Below are positions 34,263 to 46,300 of a stretch of DNA of 64,000 bases, piece after piece. How positions within the stretch are numbered: position 1 is the first letter of the stretch; each line of letters begins with the position of its first letter. The translations under genes were made by a program, and so were the position numbers. The DNA is from Otatea glauca (taxonomy: Eukaryota > Streptophyta > Magnoliopsida > Poales > Poaceae), in contig CM070719.1 in the NCBI GenBank assembly GCA_036346275.1, positions 19,509,185 through 19,573,184 on the forward strand, read 5' to 3'. The notes beneath the pieces were generated by a model. That model searched no databases. It was given only the letters and a program-made list of their open reading frames with translations, and was not told the DNA's origin.

Positions 34263-35938
34263 GTCCCAACCTAGGTTTAACATTGGATACATGGCATACA
34301 ACTAATTAAGGTGGCATAATGTCAACTAGGTATACATCTACTCCCATTAAATAAACATTGATACGTAAATAGCATGCAAGTGTATAAAACAAATTACTTT
34401 GCAAACACAGGATCGATATGATCAAAGGTTATGACTTGCCTTGCTGATCTAGTGCTGAATCTTGGTCTTCGAAGTCTTCGTTTGCTCCCTCGGAATTAGC
34501 GTCTACCGGAAAAGAAAGCAACGAAACCAAATAAATACAAAACAGAGACTCAAACAAGCTCAAAACTGAAAATAAATGGCTCTGGAAGATAGATCTTGAT
34601 TTTAGAAATATTTAGAAACTTGAATCGCCTCAATCGGAGTTCGTATGAGCGAGAACGGGCCTCCGAAAGATTAAATTCAGAGAAAATACAGAAAATCAGA
34701 AAATCAAAATTTCTGGATTTATTTTTATATGGAAAAAGGATTTATTGCGCAACGCTGACGTCAGCCGGCTCTCGGTGGAGTCGATCCACGGCGCGGCCTC
34801 GGTTCACCGTGCGCTCGGCGCACGGCTGACGTCATCGCTAACGCGGGCAGATCGGCTGACGCGACGGCTGACGCAAGCGGCCACGCCAGCGCTGACGTGG
34901 CAAGCCACGCGGCGTGCATCCAACGGTGACGCGAGATCCGACGGTAGAGGAGCCAAGGCACGGGCGACGGTGACGCGGCGAAATCCGGGGCATCCATCGT
35001 GGATCGGACGGTCAATAGCATCGACGGGGACCGACAGCGAGCCGCAGCGCACGACTCACCGGACTCGGGGAAGAAGACGCGGCGCCCGGTGAAGACGCGA
35101 CGGATCGGACGTGCGCGGGTGCGGGTCGGGAAGAGCACGACGCGGGCAAGGTGAAGAGATCAATGGCGGCGGCGGGAATGCACCGGCGGCAAAGAAAGAG
35201 GCGGCGGAAGGTCTCGGGCACGGTGAGGACTTCGGCGAGGTCGCACGGAGCAACGGAGGCTGCTCGGACGACGGGTGAAGGGGCAAAGGAAGCGACGCGG
35301 AGAGGCGATCCTCGGGAGGCGCGTGGCACTTTAAATAGGGGTCTCGGAGGCCGTGTCCGACTCGTACTCCAAGAACAGCGGCGGCTAGGGTTCAGCTGGC
35401 GGCGGCGCAAACGCAGCGACGCGAGCGATCTGGCCGAGACGCGTGGCGCGCATCGGACGGCCGACGCGGGTGGGCGGGCGAGGAGTCAGTCGAGGCGGCG
35501 ACGTCTTAGAGAGCGCATAAGAGAGCGAGGCGGCCGCGGAGTCGGGCCGAGGCGAGCGGCAGCCGAGGGATTCTACTGGTCGAGGCATGGCGGAAGAAAG
35601 GTGGGCCGTGCGACGGCTGGAAAGGATTCGGCCCGACAGCGTTTTGGAAATTAAAATCATTTTCCGATTTTATATAATTCCAGAAATCCGAATAAAACCA
35701 AATAAATTCAAATAAATATCAAATAAATTCATAAAAGTCCCCAAAAATACAGAAAAATTCCATGGAGCACAAGGAACCCAACTAAAACAGAAATTCTTTA
35801 GTTTGATGAATGGTTTAGTCAAATTAAATCCTTTCATTATTTAGAAATTCAAATTAAGCTAGAATTAATTCAAGTAAAATACAATTGGTTAAATTTTGAA
35901 ATCAAACATTCCAAAACTCAAATTTTTGGGATGTTACA
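34263..35938 (-). mobile_element. Solo LTR C, 5' part (right piece)
   Basis: Continues C after D. A GC-rich section (about 34740-35640) corresponds to the promoter region of an LTR read on the minus strand. The long frames here on both strands have no recognisable domain. A TATA-like element is at 35330-35337. Confidence 0.88.
35330..35337 (-). promoter_or_regulatory. TATA-like box of LTR C
   Basis: On the minus strand TATTTAAA in CCCCTATTTAAAGTG. A matching element exists in H (61457-61464) and a weaker one, CTATTTAG, in F near 43946-43953. Confidence 0.5.
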
Positions 35939-35943
35939 TTGAA

Positions 35944-36213
35944 CTAGCCGCTGTTGTTCATGCCCTTAAAACCTGGCGGCACTATCTTATTGGAAATAGG
36001 ATAGAAATCTATACTGATCATAAAAGTCTTAAGTACTTTTTCACACAACCAGAATTGAATTTGAGGCAAAGAAGATGGCTAGAGCTGATTAAAGACTATG
36101 ACCTTGGTCTTCATTACCACTCTGGTAAGGCCAATGTCGTAGCTGACGCTCTTAGTCGGAAGCTATATTGCATGTTGGATCCCAGTCAATCTGACCTGAT
36201 CAATGACTTCTAG
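35944..36213 (+). pseudogene. pol: RNase H C-terminal part of element B
   Basis: Resumes the protein cut at 23734: LAAVVHALKTWRHYLIGN, then IYTDHKSLKYFFTQ and LDYDLGLHYHSGKANVVADALSRK-type residues, which mark the end of Ty3/gypsy RNase H. It ends in TAG in a context where relatives have a Glu codon. The frame is unchanged afterwards, so this is a nonsense mutation. Confidence 0.92.
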
Positions 36214-36912
36214 AAGCTCAATTTGAATTTAGTGGAAAATGGTTATGTGGCTGCCCTCCAGTTGCAGCCAACTCTCAAAAGTCAGATTAAAGTTGCACAA
36301 CTCAAGGATGAAGCCATTATAGAGATCCACAATCATTCAATTGGAAGCATAAATTCTGAGTTCACCGAAAGTCCGGATGGGATAATCATGAAGGGAACTC
36401 GTATTTATGTGCCCAATGATTCTGATATCAAGAAATTGATTCTATCTAAAGCCCATGAGTCACCATTATCTATTCATCCTGGTAGTACCAAAATGTATCA
36501 AGACCTTAAGAGAGAATATTGGTGGCCTGGTATGAAGAAGGATATCGCTGAATATATCGCAAAATGCGATGTATGCCAGCGGGTCAAAGCTGAACATCAA
36601 TGTCCAGCTGGGCTTCTCCGACCATTGCAAATTCCGGAATGGAAATGGGATGATGTTGGTATGGACTTCATTACTGGCCTTCCCCGAACTCAAAAAGGGA
36701 ATGACTCTATTTGGGTTGTTGTTGATCGACTAACCAAAGTAGCCCATTTCATCCCTGTTAGGACCACCTATTCTGGAGACAAGTTGGCAGAACTTTACAT
36801 TAGCAACATCGTGCGTTTGCACGGGGTCCCAAAAACAATTGTCTCAGATCGGAGATCGCAATTCACATCCCGTTTTTGGGAAAATTGCATAGTCTCTTGG
36901 GAACTAAATTAA
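36214..36912 (+). pseudogene. pol: Integrase N-terminal and catalytic part of element B
   Basis: Contains the HHCC zinc-binding region (HESPLSIHPG ... CDVCQRVK) and the core with Asp in GMDFITGLPR and in VSDRRSQF. Relatives normally have Gly where the second Arg of that motif stands. A frameshift near 36890 moves the rest into another frame. The protein would have inserted the element's cDNA into the genome. Confidence 0.9.
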
Positions 36913-37436
36913 ATTTCAGTACTGCTTACCATCCTCAGAGCGATGGTCAGACTGAAAGGACGAATCAAATTCTGGAGGATATGTTGAGGGCTTGTGTGCT
37001 AACCTATAGCACTAATTGGGAGAAATGCTTAGCATTTGCGGAGTTCTCGTACAATAATGGTTTTCAAGCTAGTCTGCAAATGTCGCCGTTTGAAGCCCTT
37101 TATGGAAGGAAATGTCGAACTCCACTTTTCTGGTCCAAAGTGGGAGAAAGACAGTTCTTTGGTCCAGATTTAATAAATGAAGCCCAAGAACATGTGGAGT
37201 TAATACGAAGCCGATTGAGGGAAGCCCAATCTCGCCAGAAAAGTTATGCCGACACTCGTCGACGTGACTTGAGCTTTGAGATTGATAACTATGTCTATCT
37301 TAAGGTTTCACCTCTTCGCGGAATCCGTCGATTCCATGTTCGAGGCAAGTTAGCTCCTCGATATACGTATACTGGAGAAGATGGGAGAAAAAGCATACAA
37401 GTTGGAGTTGCCATCCCAATTATCCAGTGTACATAA
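36876..37436 (+). pseudogene. pol: Integrase core end and C-terminal domain of element B
   Basis: In the shifted frame the core continues with LLGTKLNFSTAYHPQSDGQT, which carries the catalytic-core end, followed by ERTNQILEDMLRA and the YGRKCRTPLFW segment typical of Tekay-like integrases. A second frameshift near 37370 moves the C-terminal end into the next frame. Confidence 0.9.
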
Positions 37437-37740
37437 TGTCTTCCATGTATCGCAGCTTAAGAAGTGTCTTCGCGTCCCTGCTGAGCTTACTCAATTGGAA
37501 GAAATTGAACTCCAGCCTGATTTAACTTATCGTGAGCACCCAATTAAAATCCTTGAAGAAGCAGAAAGGCGTACTCGGAATAAAACTCATAAAATGATAA
37601 AAGTTTAATGGAGTAATCATACGGAAGAAGAAGCAACATAGGAACAAGAAATTAACTTAAGGAAGAATTTCCTGACTTCTTTTAGACCCTATTCTACCTT
37701 CGACCCACCAAATCTCGGGGCGAGATTTCTGTAAGGGTGG
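37381..37740 (+). pseudogene. pol: Integrase C-terminus and chromodomain remnant of element B
   Basis: The segment VHNVFHVSQLKKCLRVP is followed by a chromodomain-like segment with EHPIKILEEAERRTRNKT and, after a stop codon at 37606-37608, WSNHTEEEAT. This C-terminal arrangement marks chromoviruses of the Tekay/Del type, whose chromodomain is thought to direct insertion to heterochromatin. Broken by a frameshift and stops. Confidence 0.85.
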
Positions 37741-37746
37741 TAGATT
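37731..37746 (+). promoter_or_regulatory. Polypurine tract of B
   Basis: TAAGGGTGGTAGATT lies just before the TGTAACAACCC start of the 3' LTR, after the CTCGGGGCGAG sequence typical of the end of such elements. Confidence 0.75.
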
Positions 37747-40700
37747 TGTAACAACCCAAAAAGAAAAAACAATATATAATAAAATGGAAATGAATATTTT
37801 GGATTTGAATATAATTATTTCTGGGTTTGCTTGGTGTTACTGGTTTTTATTTGATTTTCTTGGATTTATGCTTTGTATGAAAAGTCCAACAAATAGAATT
37901 ATCAAATGACAAATGGTAAGAAGGTAAAGAGGTAAAAATAAAAATGAGAAAATTACCATTTGACCATATTCATGCTGGTAATCCAGTAAAAATATATAGT
38001 AAAAATCCTTGGTGCTGAAATGGAATAAATAAAATATCTTAGTCATCTCTTTTTGACTAAAACAGTGATGTCAGAATTAATTAAAAATAATCATAACTTA
38101 TATGGAGCCACAAAAATTACCATAGCACCCTCAGATCATTTTTTACATCTGGTAAAAATCTCAGGAATTGATCGTGTCAGAAAAGCCTTCTACAAATTCA
38201 AAAACAGAAACAATTAAAAACTAGAAATCCTCATGTCAGAATTTTTATAAACTATTGACTTGAGATTTAGACTTGATATTTTTACAGAGATATCCATAAG
38301 CCAAAATAAACTCCTATAAAAATGTGTAAAAATAATTAATGTGATTTACACCCCTAAATAAATAAAATACCGAAATACAAATCATGTACAAGTCCAGAGT
38401 GTCAGAATTTTAATTAATTCTTTGTCAGGTATTTTAGTCTAAAAATTTTGCCAGGAGATAAAAACTTCCATAGGATGATGGTCAAAAAGTTTCAGAAAAA
38501 TTTATCATGATTTGATAGCAGTTTAATGCCCATCTTGAGCTGTCTGGTGGCGAGTTTATCTCGGGGGAGTTGAGTCACTCGCTGACAGATGGGCCCCATG
38601 GTGTACGGGCCCGTTTCCTGGCGCAAGGCGGTAATGCCGCGGCGCTCACTGACCGGTGGACCCTGGGCCCAGCTGTCAGCCACCGACCTCCCTGCTCCCC
38701 TCTCTTCTTCTCCGCTCCGCCGAGACAGAGCTCGCGCACGCCGAGTCCTTGCGCCGTGCGCCCGACAGCTCGAGCTGCCCACCCCGTCGAGTGACGCCAC
38801 GTCCAACCTCGGCATTCCCGCACCATGCTTTGATCGCCCCACGTCGCCTCCTTGCCGGTGAGACGCTCACACCACTTCACCGCGCGGCACAGCGCCGAGC
38901 CGTAAAACTTCGGAGTTTTCAAACCCTGTAGCGAGCCTCGCAGCGTTTCGCTGCCTATAAAACCCCCTCTGCGATCGCTGAAGACTGCTCTTCACTTGCC
39001 CTCTCCTTTCTTCCACATCCAAACACTAAACCACAGTCAATTTCTTCTTCCCTCCCCTACACCCGAAGAACTCCAATTCGGATAGGGCTCGAATTCAAAC
39101 GGTACTCCAAATCATTTTCAAATTCTTTCATGTGAGTGCTTCAGTGCCTTACCAGGATCAAAACCCCTCATGTTTTTTCAGGGTTCGTCAACCATAGCGC
39201 CGCCTCCATAGCTGTCCTTCTTCCTCGGCTCAGGCGATCGGTGACGAGCTCACCGAACCCATCTCTTCGGCTTCTAGCAGGTGAAATAGAATCCCTAGGT
39301 TCCACTGATACTCTAGGAGCCCTTTTCCGGTGGAAAGATGGCGTGGCGCGAAATGTTGCTTGCTCAGCCGTGGTCTTTGCCGCACCACGCGGGTGACCCA
39401 TCTCCGCCACCTCGGTGAATGGACACCACCCTTAGATGCGCCTTTGAGCACTGATTCTCGTGGTGCTACTCATTCTGCCGTGCCGAACTTAGTTCGCCGG
39501 CGATGAGCCTTAAACCGAGTGCTCTGTTTTGAGTCACTGACAGCTAGGACACCCCTGTCAGTCTCTGTGGGTGTTTGCGATTGCGAGTGTCGCGCGATCA
39601 CCGACAAAGGGCCCGCTTGCGATTCTTGCTGCGATGCGTGCGGTGACCGTGGGCGCCGCGTGTCGATGGGCGAACCGATTCAAATGCGCCACGCGCGCGA
39701 GGTGAAAGCCCGCTTCCAAATGGCAAAAACGCATTTCAGATTTTTGAAGATTTTCAGAAAAACCGATTTAATCAAATGCTAATAACTTTCGAACCATCTG
39801 GCCAAAAATAGTGAAACAAATTTCTAAATTCATGAAAAATTCAGTAGATTAAGAATATGCAAAAATATTTTGATGACCATCTCTGAGAAATTTTGAAATT
39901 CAAATTTGAATAAAAGGGCTAGAGATATGCTTTATACAAAATTTCTGTAAATAAGCTTAGAAGTTAATGAAACTAATTTTTCTAGGATCCTTATGTTTCC
40001 AGGAACCTAGATATATAATAATATTTAGTTTCCAGGTATGTTTCAATTTCTTTCTAATTAAGTTTTGTTTTCAATACATTAAGAACTCAAATATGTATAA
40101 TAGTATTAAAGGAATATACAAGAAACAAAAATTTTATTCATGAATAATAGGATGGCAGTAGCATGGTTAAATTTGATTAAGTAGTAGTTTTGGTTTGAAT
40201 TAACTTTAAGTTATGCAGTAATCATTGTGCCAAATGCACTCACACATATATATGCATATATATGTGCATAGGAAAATAAAATAGTTAGGATATAGATTAA
40301 ATGGTTATAAACCATGATCAAACCTAGTATCATAGCTTAGTAAGATTGAGTGCAATCAACCCCTTTATCTTATGTTTTAGATTTTATTAGTTTAGATAAT
40401 TTTAGCATCTATAATTCGAAGTTATAAATATTAGAATTCTCAATTTTTTTTAGCCTCTTGAATTCGTAATTTAAGAATAAGTAATCTATAAGAAAAACCC
40501 AAGTTGTTCATCATAGAAAGTATTAACGCTTTGAATGCATAATTATTTACTTTGTGAAATCTTAAAAGTTTATAATCCAACCTCAAAAGATACCCTGTTT
40601 ACATAGCTTATTCTTTATTTGACTTCTTGTCATCTTCTTTTCGCCCTTTACGAATTTGGATTTTACTATATTTCCGCTTGATTGTCGTGTAGAGTCCGAC

Positions 40701-42330
40701 GTCCTCGAAGAGGAAGACGACGCCGTCGCTGATCCAGATCCGGAGTTATACAGCGAGTTGCAAGGCAAGCACCCCCTTGAACATGACGATCCTAATAATT
40801 TACCTACATTATGTTGTTTTTGCTTATGTACGATGTATCCGGATAGTTCTCCCTAAAAATGCTAATTTGGGTTAGAACTGTAATTAGTCCTGTAAATTAT
40901 GGTTTGCCTCAATATATATGAAGATGTGAACCTTGTAAACCTTAGTTTGAACTAGACTTGCTTAATGTCATTTTGGGTATAACCGCTAGCATATTATACC
41001 TGCTTAAGCTGTTGGTCGTGTTTTCATTCTTTTCAACGAATGTATGATCCTCATTTGGGAAAAATGTTGCTAGTACTTTGGCTAAAAACTCAAAACTAAA
41101 ACTATGGGTTGATGCGGGCGTTTATTGGCAATAGCCGGTAGAGCAAAGGGAGTTGCACGTAGTGTAGGGTGGAGAATCGCCCGTGTCGGATTAAAGACCG
41201 AGCAATGGGACGCTATAGATCCAAGAATTTCGTACAACCACGAGGGCTTGTATGGACGGGTCTTAGCCTATTAAGTTATTTAGATGTGGCTTTGCATCTA
41301 AGGAAGGCTGGAGATTGCACAGGCATTCCGGTTTGGTTTGCTTATATGGGGTTTCTACATACCAATGCAACGGTGTACGCCTTGCCATGAACAGAAATAT
41401 GGTGTTGGGTGTGATGAAAAGGGATCCACGGCTTGGGTGAGTGTTTCTGTTTCCATGGCGAGGGTCAAACGTTCCGAGCTAGTTCAAAGCCACGTCTAGA
41501 TAATGTAACAGCTCTGTATGATCTCCTTGCCGACACACCAAAGGAAGTGTGTAAACTGGCTTGGCAAAAGAGGTTGATCATTCCTTGTGGGTAAAGTGTA
41601 CACCTCTACAGAGTGTAGATCTAATCAATTAGCCGTGTCCACGGTTATGGACACTTGGTGAAGTCATTCCAATGTTAGAATGTTTTGGTATTTTTCTGGA
41701 AAATGGGTTTGAAAAGGAAACCGTTTTGCAACTAGCTTTTGAGTCAAAGGACAGACACCGGGCATCCTTGCAGTCGGGTAGACTGGATTGAAGGACTTGA
41801 ATATTTGCTTATCACTTTACATTTCAATTGCCTATTTGAAAATGCGATGTTTTAATCTATTATGTCATATCTTTAAATGTTTATGCAACTGCAAAATAAA
41901 CATTAACTTGCCTTGATTAGCCTGCATAACTACTTAATTGCATTTGTCAAACACTATAAGTCTTGTGAGTACCAATGTACTCAATCTTGCATCTGCTGTC
42001 TCAGAGGACGAAACCTGCGAAGTGCCGGACGACTCTTACTTTCACGCAGGGCACGGGATATTTGACGATGGTTTCCCCTTGGTTTGCCAAGTCAGTTGCC
42101 TATGGGTTAGCGGGCAAACCACGTGGCTTCTGGAGTTTTTAAATTCCCTATTTTCCGCTGTTGTAAAAATTTAACTCTGTATAATTATTTCTGCCAGTAA
42201 TATATGCTTATCAGTTTAATATCTTGTGGATGTGATATGAATGTTGTAAACATGTCAGTGCTAGCCACAGATCATGGGACTAGTACAGTAATCACATGAA
42301 GGTTCCTGTTTGCAAAAACAGGGTCTCACA
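37747..42330 (+). mobile_element. 3' LTR of B (full length)
   Basis: About 4.58 kb, from TGTAACAACCC to GGGTCTCACA. Matches the 5' LTR up to 41082. The remaining 1,248 bases carry the CTCTACAGAG version of the conserved module (about 41585-41655), the GAGTAC/GTACTC hairpin (41967-41982), and an end similar in reverse to that of H. TATAAAA is at 38956-38962 and the 24-base palindrome at 40243-40266. Confidence 0.88.
38956..38962 (+). promoter_or_regulatory. TATA box of 3' LTR of B
   Basis: TATAAAA in the same context as in the 5' LTR (17566-17572). Confidence 0.65.
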
Positions 42331-42331
42331 C

Positions 42332-42418
42332 GGTTGAATGGTTGTTTCTTTTATGTCTTTGTGTTGTTGTCGCTTGAAAGTGTAACATTCAGGGCACGTG
42401 GGGTGACGGGGTGTTACA
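42332..42418 (+). mobile_element. 3' LTR of A, last 87 bases
   Basis: From GGTTGAATGG to GTGTTACA it matches the end of the 5' LTR of A (about 9517-9606). It is followed by the second ATATT. This proves that B, C and D lie inside A. Confidence 0.93.
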
Positions 42419-42423
42419 ATATT
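42419..42423 (+). repeat. Target-site duplication of A (right)
   Basis: ATATT, identical to 6857-6861. Confidence 0.9.
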
Positions 42424-43385
42424 CTAGAGTCAGAGTCATATGGCCTCACCACTCGTAGAAAGGCCTGTGCACCGCCCTAGCAGCTACGCTTCCAAAATTG
42501 ATCAGGCCAGTCCCTAGCTGAAGGTAATAATTGTTTCAAACTTAAAGGTATGAGAATAAGCTAAACAAGTTTTAGATCAAGTTGCGCACTCCTTGCAAGG
42601 GCCTGCCAAGTGCTAGCTCGTCGTGACGGAAGACGGATTTCACGTTAAGGCTAGACGTGGGGTTGCATTTCCATGCAAGGAGACTGACATGGTGTATGGT
42701 AACCCTTTGGGGAAGGGCTAAATGAGGGTGCAGGTGGTCTATGTTCGTGAAGACTTCCTATCTCAAGTGCTAGAGTTCCCCCAAACAAAGATATCACCAC
42801 TCTCGGGCAAGCAAAGATGATGTTCATCAAGTGGCGCACGACGGGTGTCATACTACTCAAGGTAAAAAATCCTCCACATCTTATCGATCATTCCAGTACT
42901 GCAACACGTTACATATGCATGTGCTTTCTAGGTTCCTATCGTACCTACACCTACTCCTGCAACCACCACCATGATGAGTCCCCCGTCCAAGTTGACTCCT
43001 GTGCAGAGTGTAGAGCTGGTGCGCAAAAAGACTAGCACGACAGCCAAAGAACCATAGGAGACCTCGGAGACTCCTTTTGTGAAGAAGGAAATGTTGGTAG
43101 AGGCTACAATGCCCCCTAAAATACGTGAAAAGCCCCTTGTCCCAACCTTAGAGACTCCTTCTGTCGAGAAAACAAAGTTGACAGAGGCCACAGAGCCTCC
43201 TAGAGATTACAAGGTTTACGTACATAAAAAGTCCCTTGTGCCTAGGAACGAATTGAATGCTCAAGGCTTGTGCACTTGCTTGCTCCATGGATGGTACATT
43301 GACAAGGCGAATGAGGCCAAGTGCCACGTCGATTTCAATGTGAGGTATTGAGGGGGACATTTCCACCGCGAAGAGCATGGGACAT
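42424..43385 (+). pseudogene. DUF8039 and linker exons of the CACTA-associated gene
   Basis: Continues the exon broken at 6861 (MASPLVERPVHRPSSYASK) to a donor-like GTAATA at 42524. A second exon, from about 42576 to 42861, reads LVVTEDGFHVKARRGVAFP and, after an in-frame stop near 42720, continues toward a KDITTLGQA segment, resembling DUF8039 of plant En/Spm-associated proteins. A third exon from 42932 (after CTTTCTAG) starts VPIVPTPTPATTT, a proline/threonine-rich linker. It continues through NELNAQGLCTCLLHGWYIDK and VDFNVRY to GGHFHREEHG. It has stops near 43057 and 43349. The exon is cut by solo LTR F and resumes at 47044. Confidence 0.6.
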
Positions 43386-46300
43386 TGTAACACCCTAAAA
43401 TTTGCCATATTTTAAATTTTGGAGTTATTTTGATTTTTGAGAATTTTTGAAAATTTATTGGAATTTATTTGGATTTATTCAAATATGGTCATTCTTGAAG
43501 TCAATTAAAATAATATAAAAGTTTATGCAACGTTTTATTGGAAAAACTTTATTTGAGTTCATAATGTCTCAAAATATTTTCCAGAATTTTTCTGGAATTT
43601 TCCCGGGTATTTTGCTATTTATTTCGGCTTTGTTTATTTATCTGATTTATTTTAAATCGAAAATGTTTTAAAAATGAAATGAACAGTGTTGGGCCGAAAC
43701 CCTGCGCAGCCCAAACCATCGTGTCGTCGGGCCGTGCAGCCGCCTCACCAAAACCCTAGCCACGCACCGTTCGATCGTGATCGCACGGTTGTGAGTGCGC
43801 CGCTTCTCCATGCGTTGTTGGCCATCCGATCGAGTCCGCGTGGATGGTTGGGATGGAGCCACCTCGCTTGTCCGCGCTTTCACCGGAGAAGATGTCGCCG
43901 ACCGTTACCGCCGGTTTCGCCGCCTGTAGCGCGCACGTGGAGGCCCTATTTAGTGCACCACTGCCACCCCCGTGTTGCGCACACCGAAACGCATCTGTAG
44001 CCCTAGTGCACGCCTCCCGAGCCACCGCCGTTTTCCCGCAAAAGCTCGTCGTAGTAGCCGCACCAATCCATCGCTGTTTTTGCCTCATTCCGCCGCCAAC
44101 GGTTCATCTCCGCCGTCGCCAAGGTCACCGGAGTATCGCCCTCGCCGAGACGCGTCGAATGCGCCAGTTCACGTCGCCGGAGACACCCCGCAATGCCACC
44201 GACGCCTTCGTCTTCCCTAGCTCCGGCAATCTACTTCTTTAGTGCCGCCGTCGTCTTCGCCGAGCTTCGCCGTCTGTTCGATCTGCATCGCACGATCTCG
44301 ATTCGTCCATGTCTTTCCTCTTCTGTTTAAATCCTAGTGTTAACTATGGCCGTAGATGTTTAGATGAACGGTTTAGATTAGATCTGGTGTTTGTGCTTGA
44401 GATTAGATCTGGGCCGTTGGATCGTTTATGAACGCGTGAGATAGTGCCGCGTCGCTCTGTTGCATAGTAAACCGCTAGGGTATCGTGCACCGTAGGATCA
44501 GATCTGAACAATGGAGGTTAGATCTGATGTTTCCAGGTGGATCTGCGTCGTTCATTTGGAATGAGCGGTGGAGATTGCGCGGTTCGCTGAGCGAGTAGCA
44601 GGCTGCCGCGTGTCTTCGTGTGAGCCGAGGCGTCGCCGAGTCGGTGCGTGTGCTGGCCATTGGATTTGTGAGCACTGTCGGATGCGTGACGCATGGGGGC
44701 GTGGGGAGCGAAGCGTCGCCGAGTTCTCGCGGGTGTTGACCGTTGGATCCGAACGCCTCGCTCGATGGCCGACGCGTGTCACGCGGATTCCGACGCATCT
44801 CAGTGCAACGCGTGAGATCTGATCGTTGATCTTTTGACGGCCACGATTTCGCCACGTGTTGAAATCCAACCGTTGGTTGAGGACAGCCAAGATGCTGACA
44901 CGTGTCATGCACGAATCCCGAGGCAAGACGGGGGACGTTAGCAGTGACGTCAGTGCTGACGTCAGCTGGTGGGGCCAGGTGCACTATTTTGTGGATCGAG
45001 TCCACCCTGGACCAGAGCCGGACCGTGGACCTAGTCCATGGACCGAGGCGACGTGGCAGCACCAGGAAACGCCACATGTCGGCTGACGCAATAAATCGAG
45101 TTTCTTTTGAAAAATAATTATATTAATTCGGTTTATTCTTTTTAAATATAATTGCAAACTTTGAATGGTTATAACTTTTGCGTTTAACTCCGATTGAGGT
45201 GATTCCAGTTTCTAAAAATTTGTAAAATTGTGATCTTTTTAATGGTGAATTTTATTTGAATTTTATAGGTTACCTAGTCCACTGTTTTGGTTATTTATTG
45301 CATATATGATTTTTACGTGTAGACGCAAATTTGCCAGAAAGTTTCGAGGAAGAGTTCATCGCTCAAGATCAAGCTTCGGAACCCGACCAGCAACTCTTTG
45401 AAGGCAAGTGATGTTTTGACCATTTTGATCCCAGTTTTTAAATGTATTTTGCTTTGAAATTATGCATGCTAAATTAATTTAAAATGAATTTAAATTAATT
45501 TGGGTAATGTAGTTAATCAACCCATATTGTTATTGCCACCTTGAAATTATTATTTGTGTGCCCTAAAATCATTGTCACCCTAGGATTGCTTGTTTTGGTT
45601 GGATGTTAATATGATGCCAACACAGGGAAGGCTAGACCGTGATTAGATGCTTAGCCCTGCCACGGGTCATGAATGAATTTTTCGAAAACATATTAATGTT
45701 GATTGATGAAATATGGAATGTATTTGAAAACGATGTGATAATGCTACGTGATGATATTGAAGTACGGAGACTAGTGTGGTTCTGTAGCGATGTTGAGTTA
45801 TTGTTAGCATGTGTTGCACAATAATCAACTGGGTGGAAAATGATTTAGACTGGGGCAAGTGGCAAGAGGCTTTGTGCAAGGTGGGCCTATGTGGCTATGG
45901 GTTGTTGAGTGTGTGAGTCTGTGTGTCATATTGGGCTGTGTGCCACTGTTGAGATAAGGAAGTCTTGCCTTGGTCAGCTAAGGACTTCACCTTGCAAGTC
46001 TTTGATCTGAGTTAATCGTACAACCACATGTCTGGAATGGGACAGACCTAGTTGATTAGGGTTCTGATATCTTTCCTTTGATGCCTCGGGGTGTCAGTAC
46101 ACAGGGAGTATCTGTGTGGGGGAGCATACATGTGCTACGGCTTGGTGCCTATCCAACGGTGTTGGCCTGTACTATACTCCAGCTCTATGTGAGGGTGTGA
46201 TAGTAATGTCAATACCAGAGAGGTTCATTGGTTAAGGTAGAGGTCCCTGAAAGGCTTTGTTGTGGGCAATCACCTGTGTGGTGAGCGACTGTATGTTGTG

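Larger units (their letters stand above)
23735..35938 (-). mobile_element. Element C: solo LTR on minus strand, with D nested
   Basis: On the minus strand it reads from TGTAACATCCC to CCCGACA. A perfect TTGAA duplication lies at 23730-23734 and 35939-35943. Excluding D and its duplicated target, the LTR is about 2.96 kb (23735-25019 plus 34263-35938). No internal region or second LTR is present, so it is a solo LTR left by recombination between two LTRs. It belongs to the same broad LTR group as B, F, G and H. Confidence 0.92.
16356..42330 (+). mobile_element. Element B: Tekay-like Ty3/gypsy chromovirus, full span with nested C and D
   Basis: Begins TGTAACATCCC and ends GGGTCTCACA inside the 3' LTR of A. 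It contains a 5' LTR copy lacking its 3' part, an unexplained gene-like unit, gag-protease-RT-RNase H-integrase-chromodomain remnants in the usual Ty3/gypsy order, and a complete 3' LTR. C (with D inside) interrupts the RNase H region. The flanks TTAGG and CACGG do not form a clear five-base duplication, unlike those of A, C, D, F and G. This suggests rearrangement at one or both ends. Confidence 0.85.
6862..42418 (+). mobile_element. Element A: non-autonomous LTR retrotransposon, full span with nested inserts
   Basis: The ends are TGTAATATTC and GGTGTTACA, with a perfect ATATT duplication outside. It consists of an LTR (6862-9606), an internal region without gag or pol (9607-13703), and a second LTR in two pieces (13704-16355 and 42332-42418) separated by the 26-kb B/C/D nest. 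Without the nest the element is about 9.6 kb. It sits in a decayed CACTA-type gene. It resembles the large non-coding derivative elements (LARD type) that depend on enzymes from other elements. Confidence 0.92.

Noticed and set aside
34745..35654. Arginine/alanine-rich frames including a 167-codon one
   Set aside because: This is the GC-rich promoter part of minus-strand LTR C, open in several frames, with no similarity to known proteins that I can see.
43686..45117. Frames of up to 200 codons in solo LTR F
   Set aside because: GC-rich LTR section, overlapping frames on both strands, no domains. The region is bounded by TG...CA ends and a perfect GACAT duplication.
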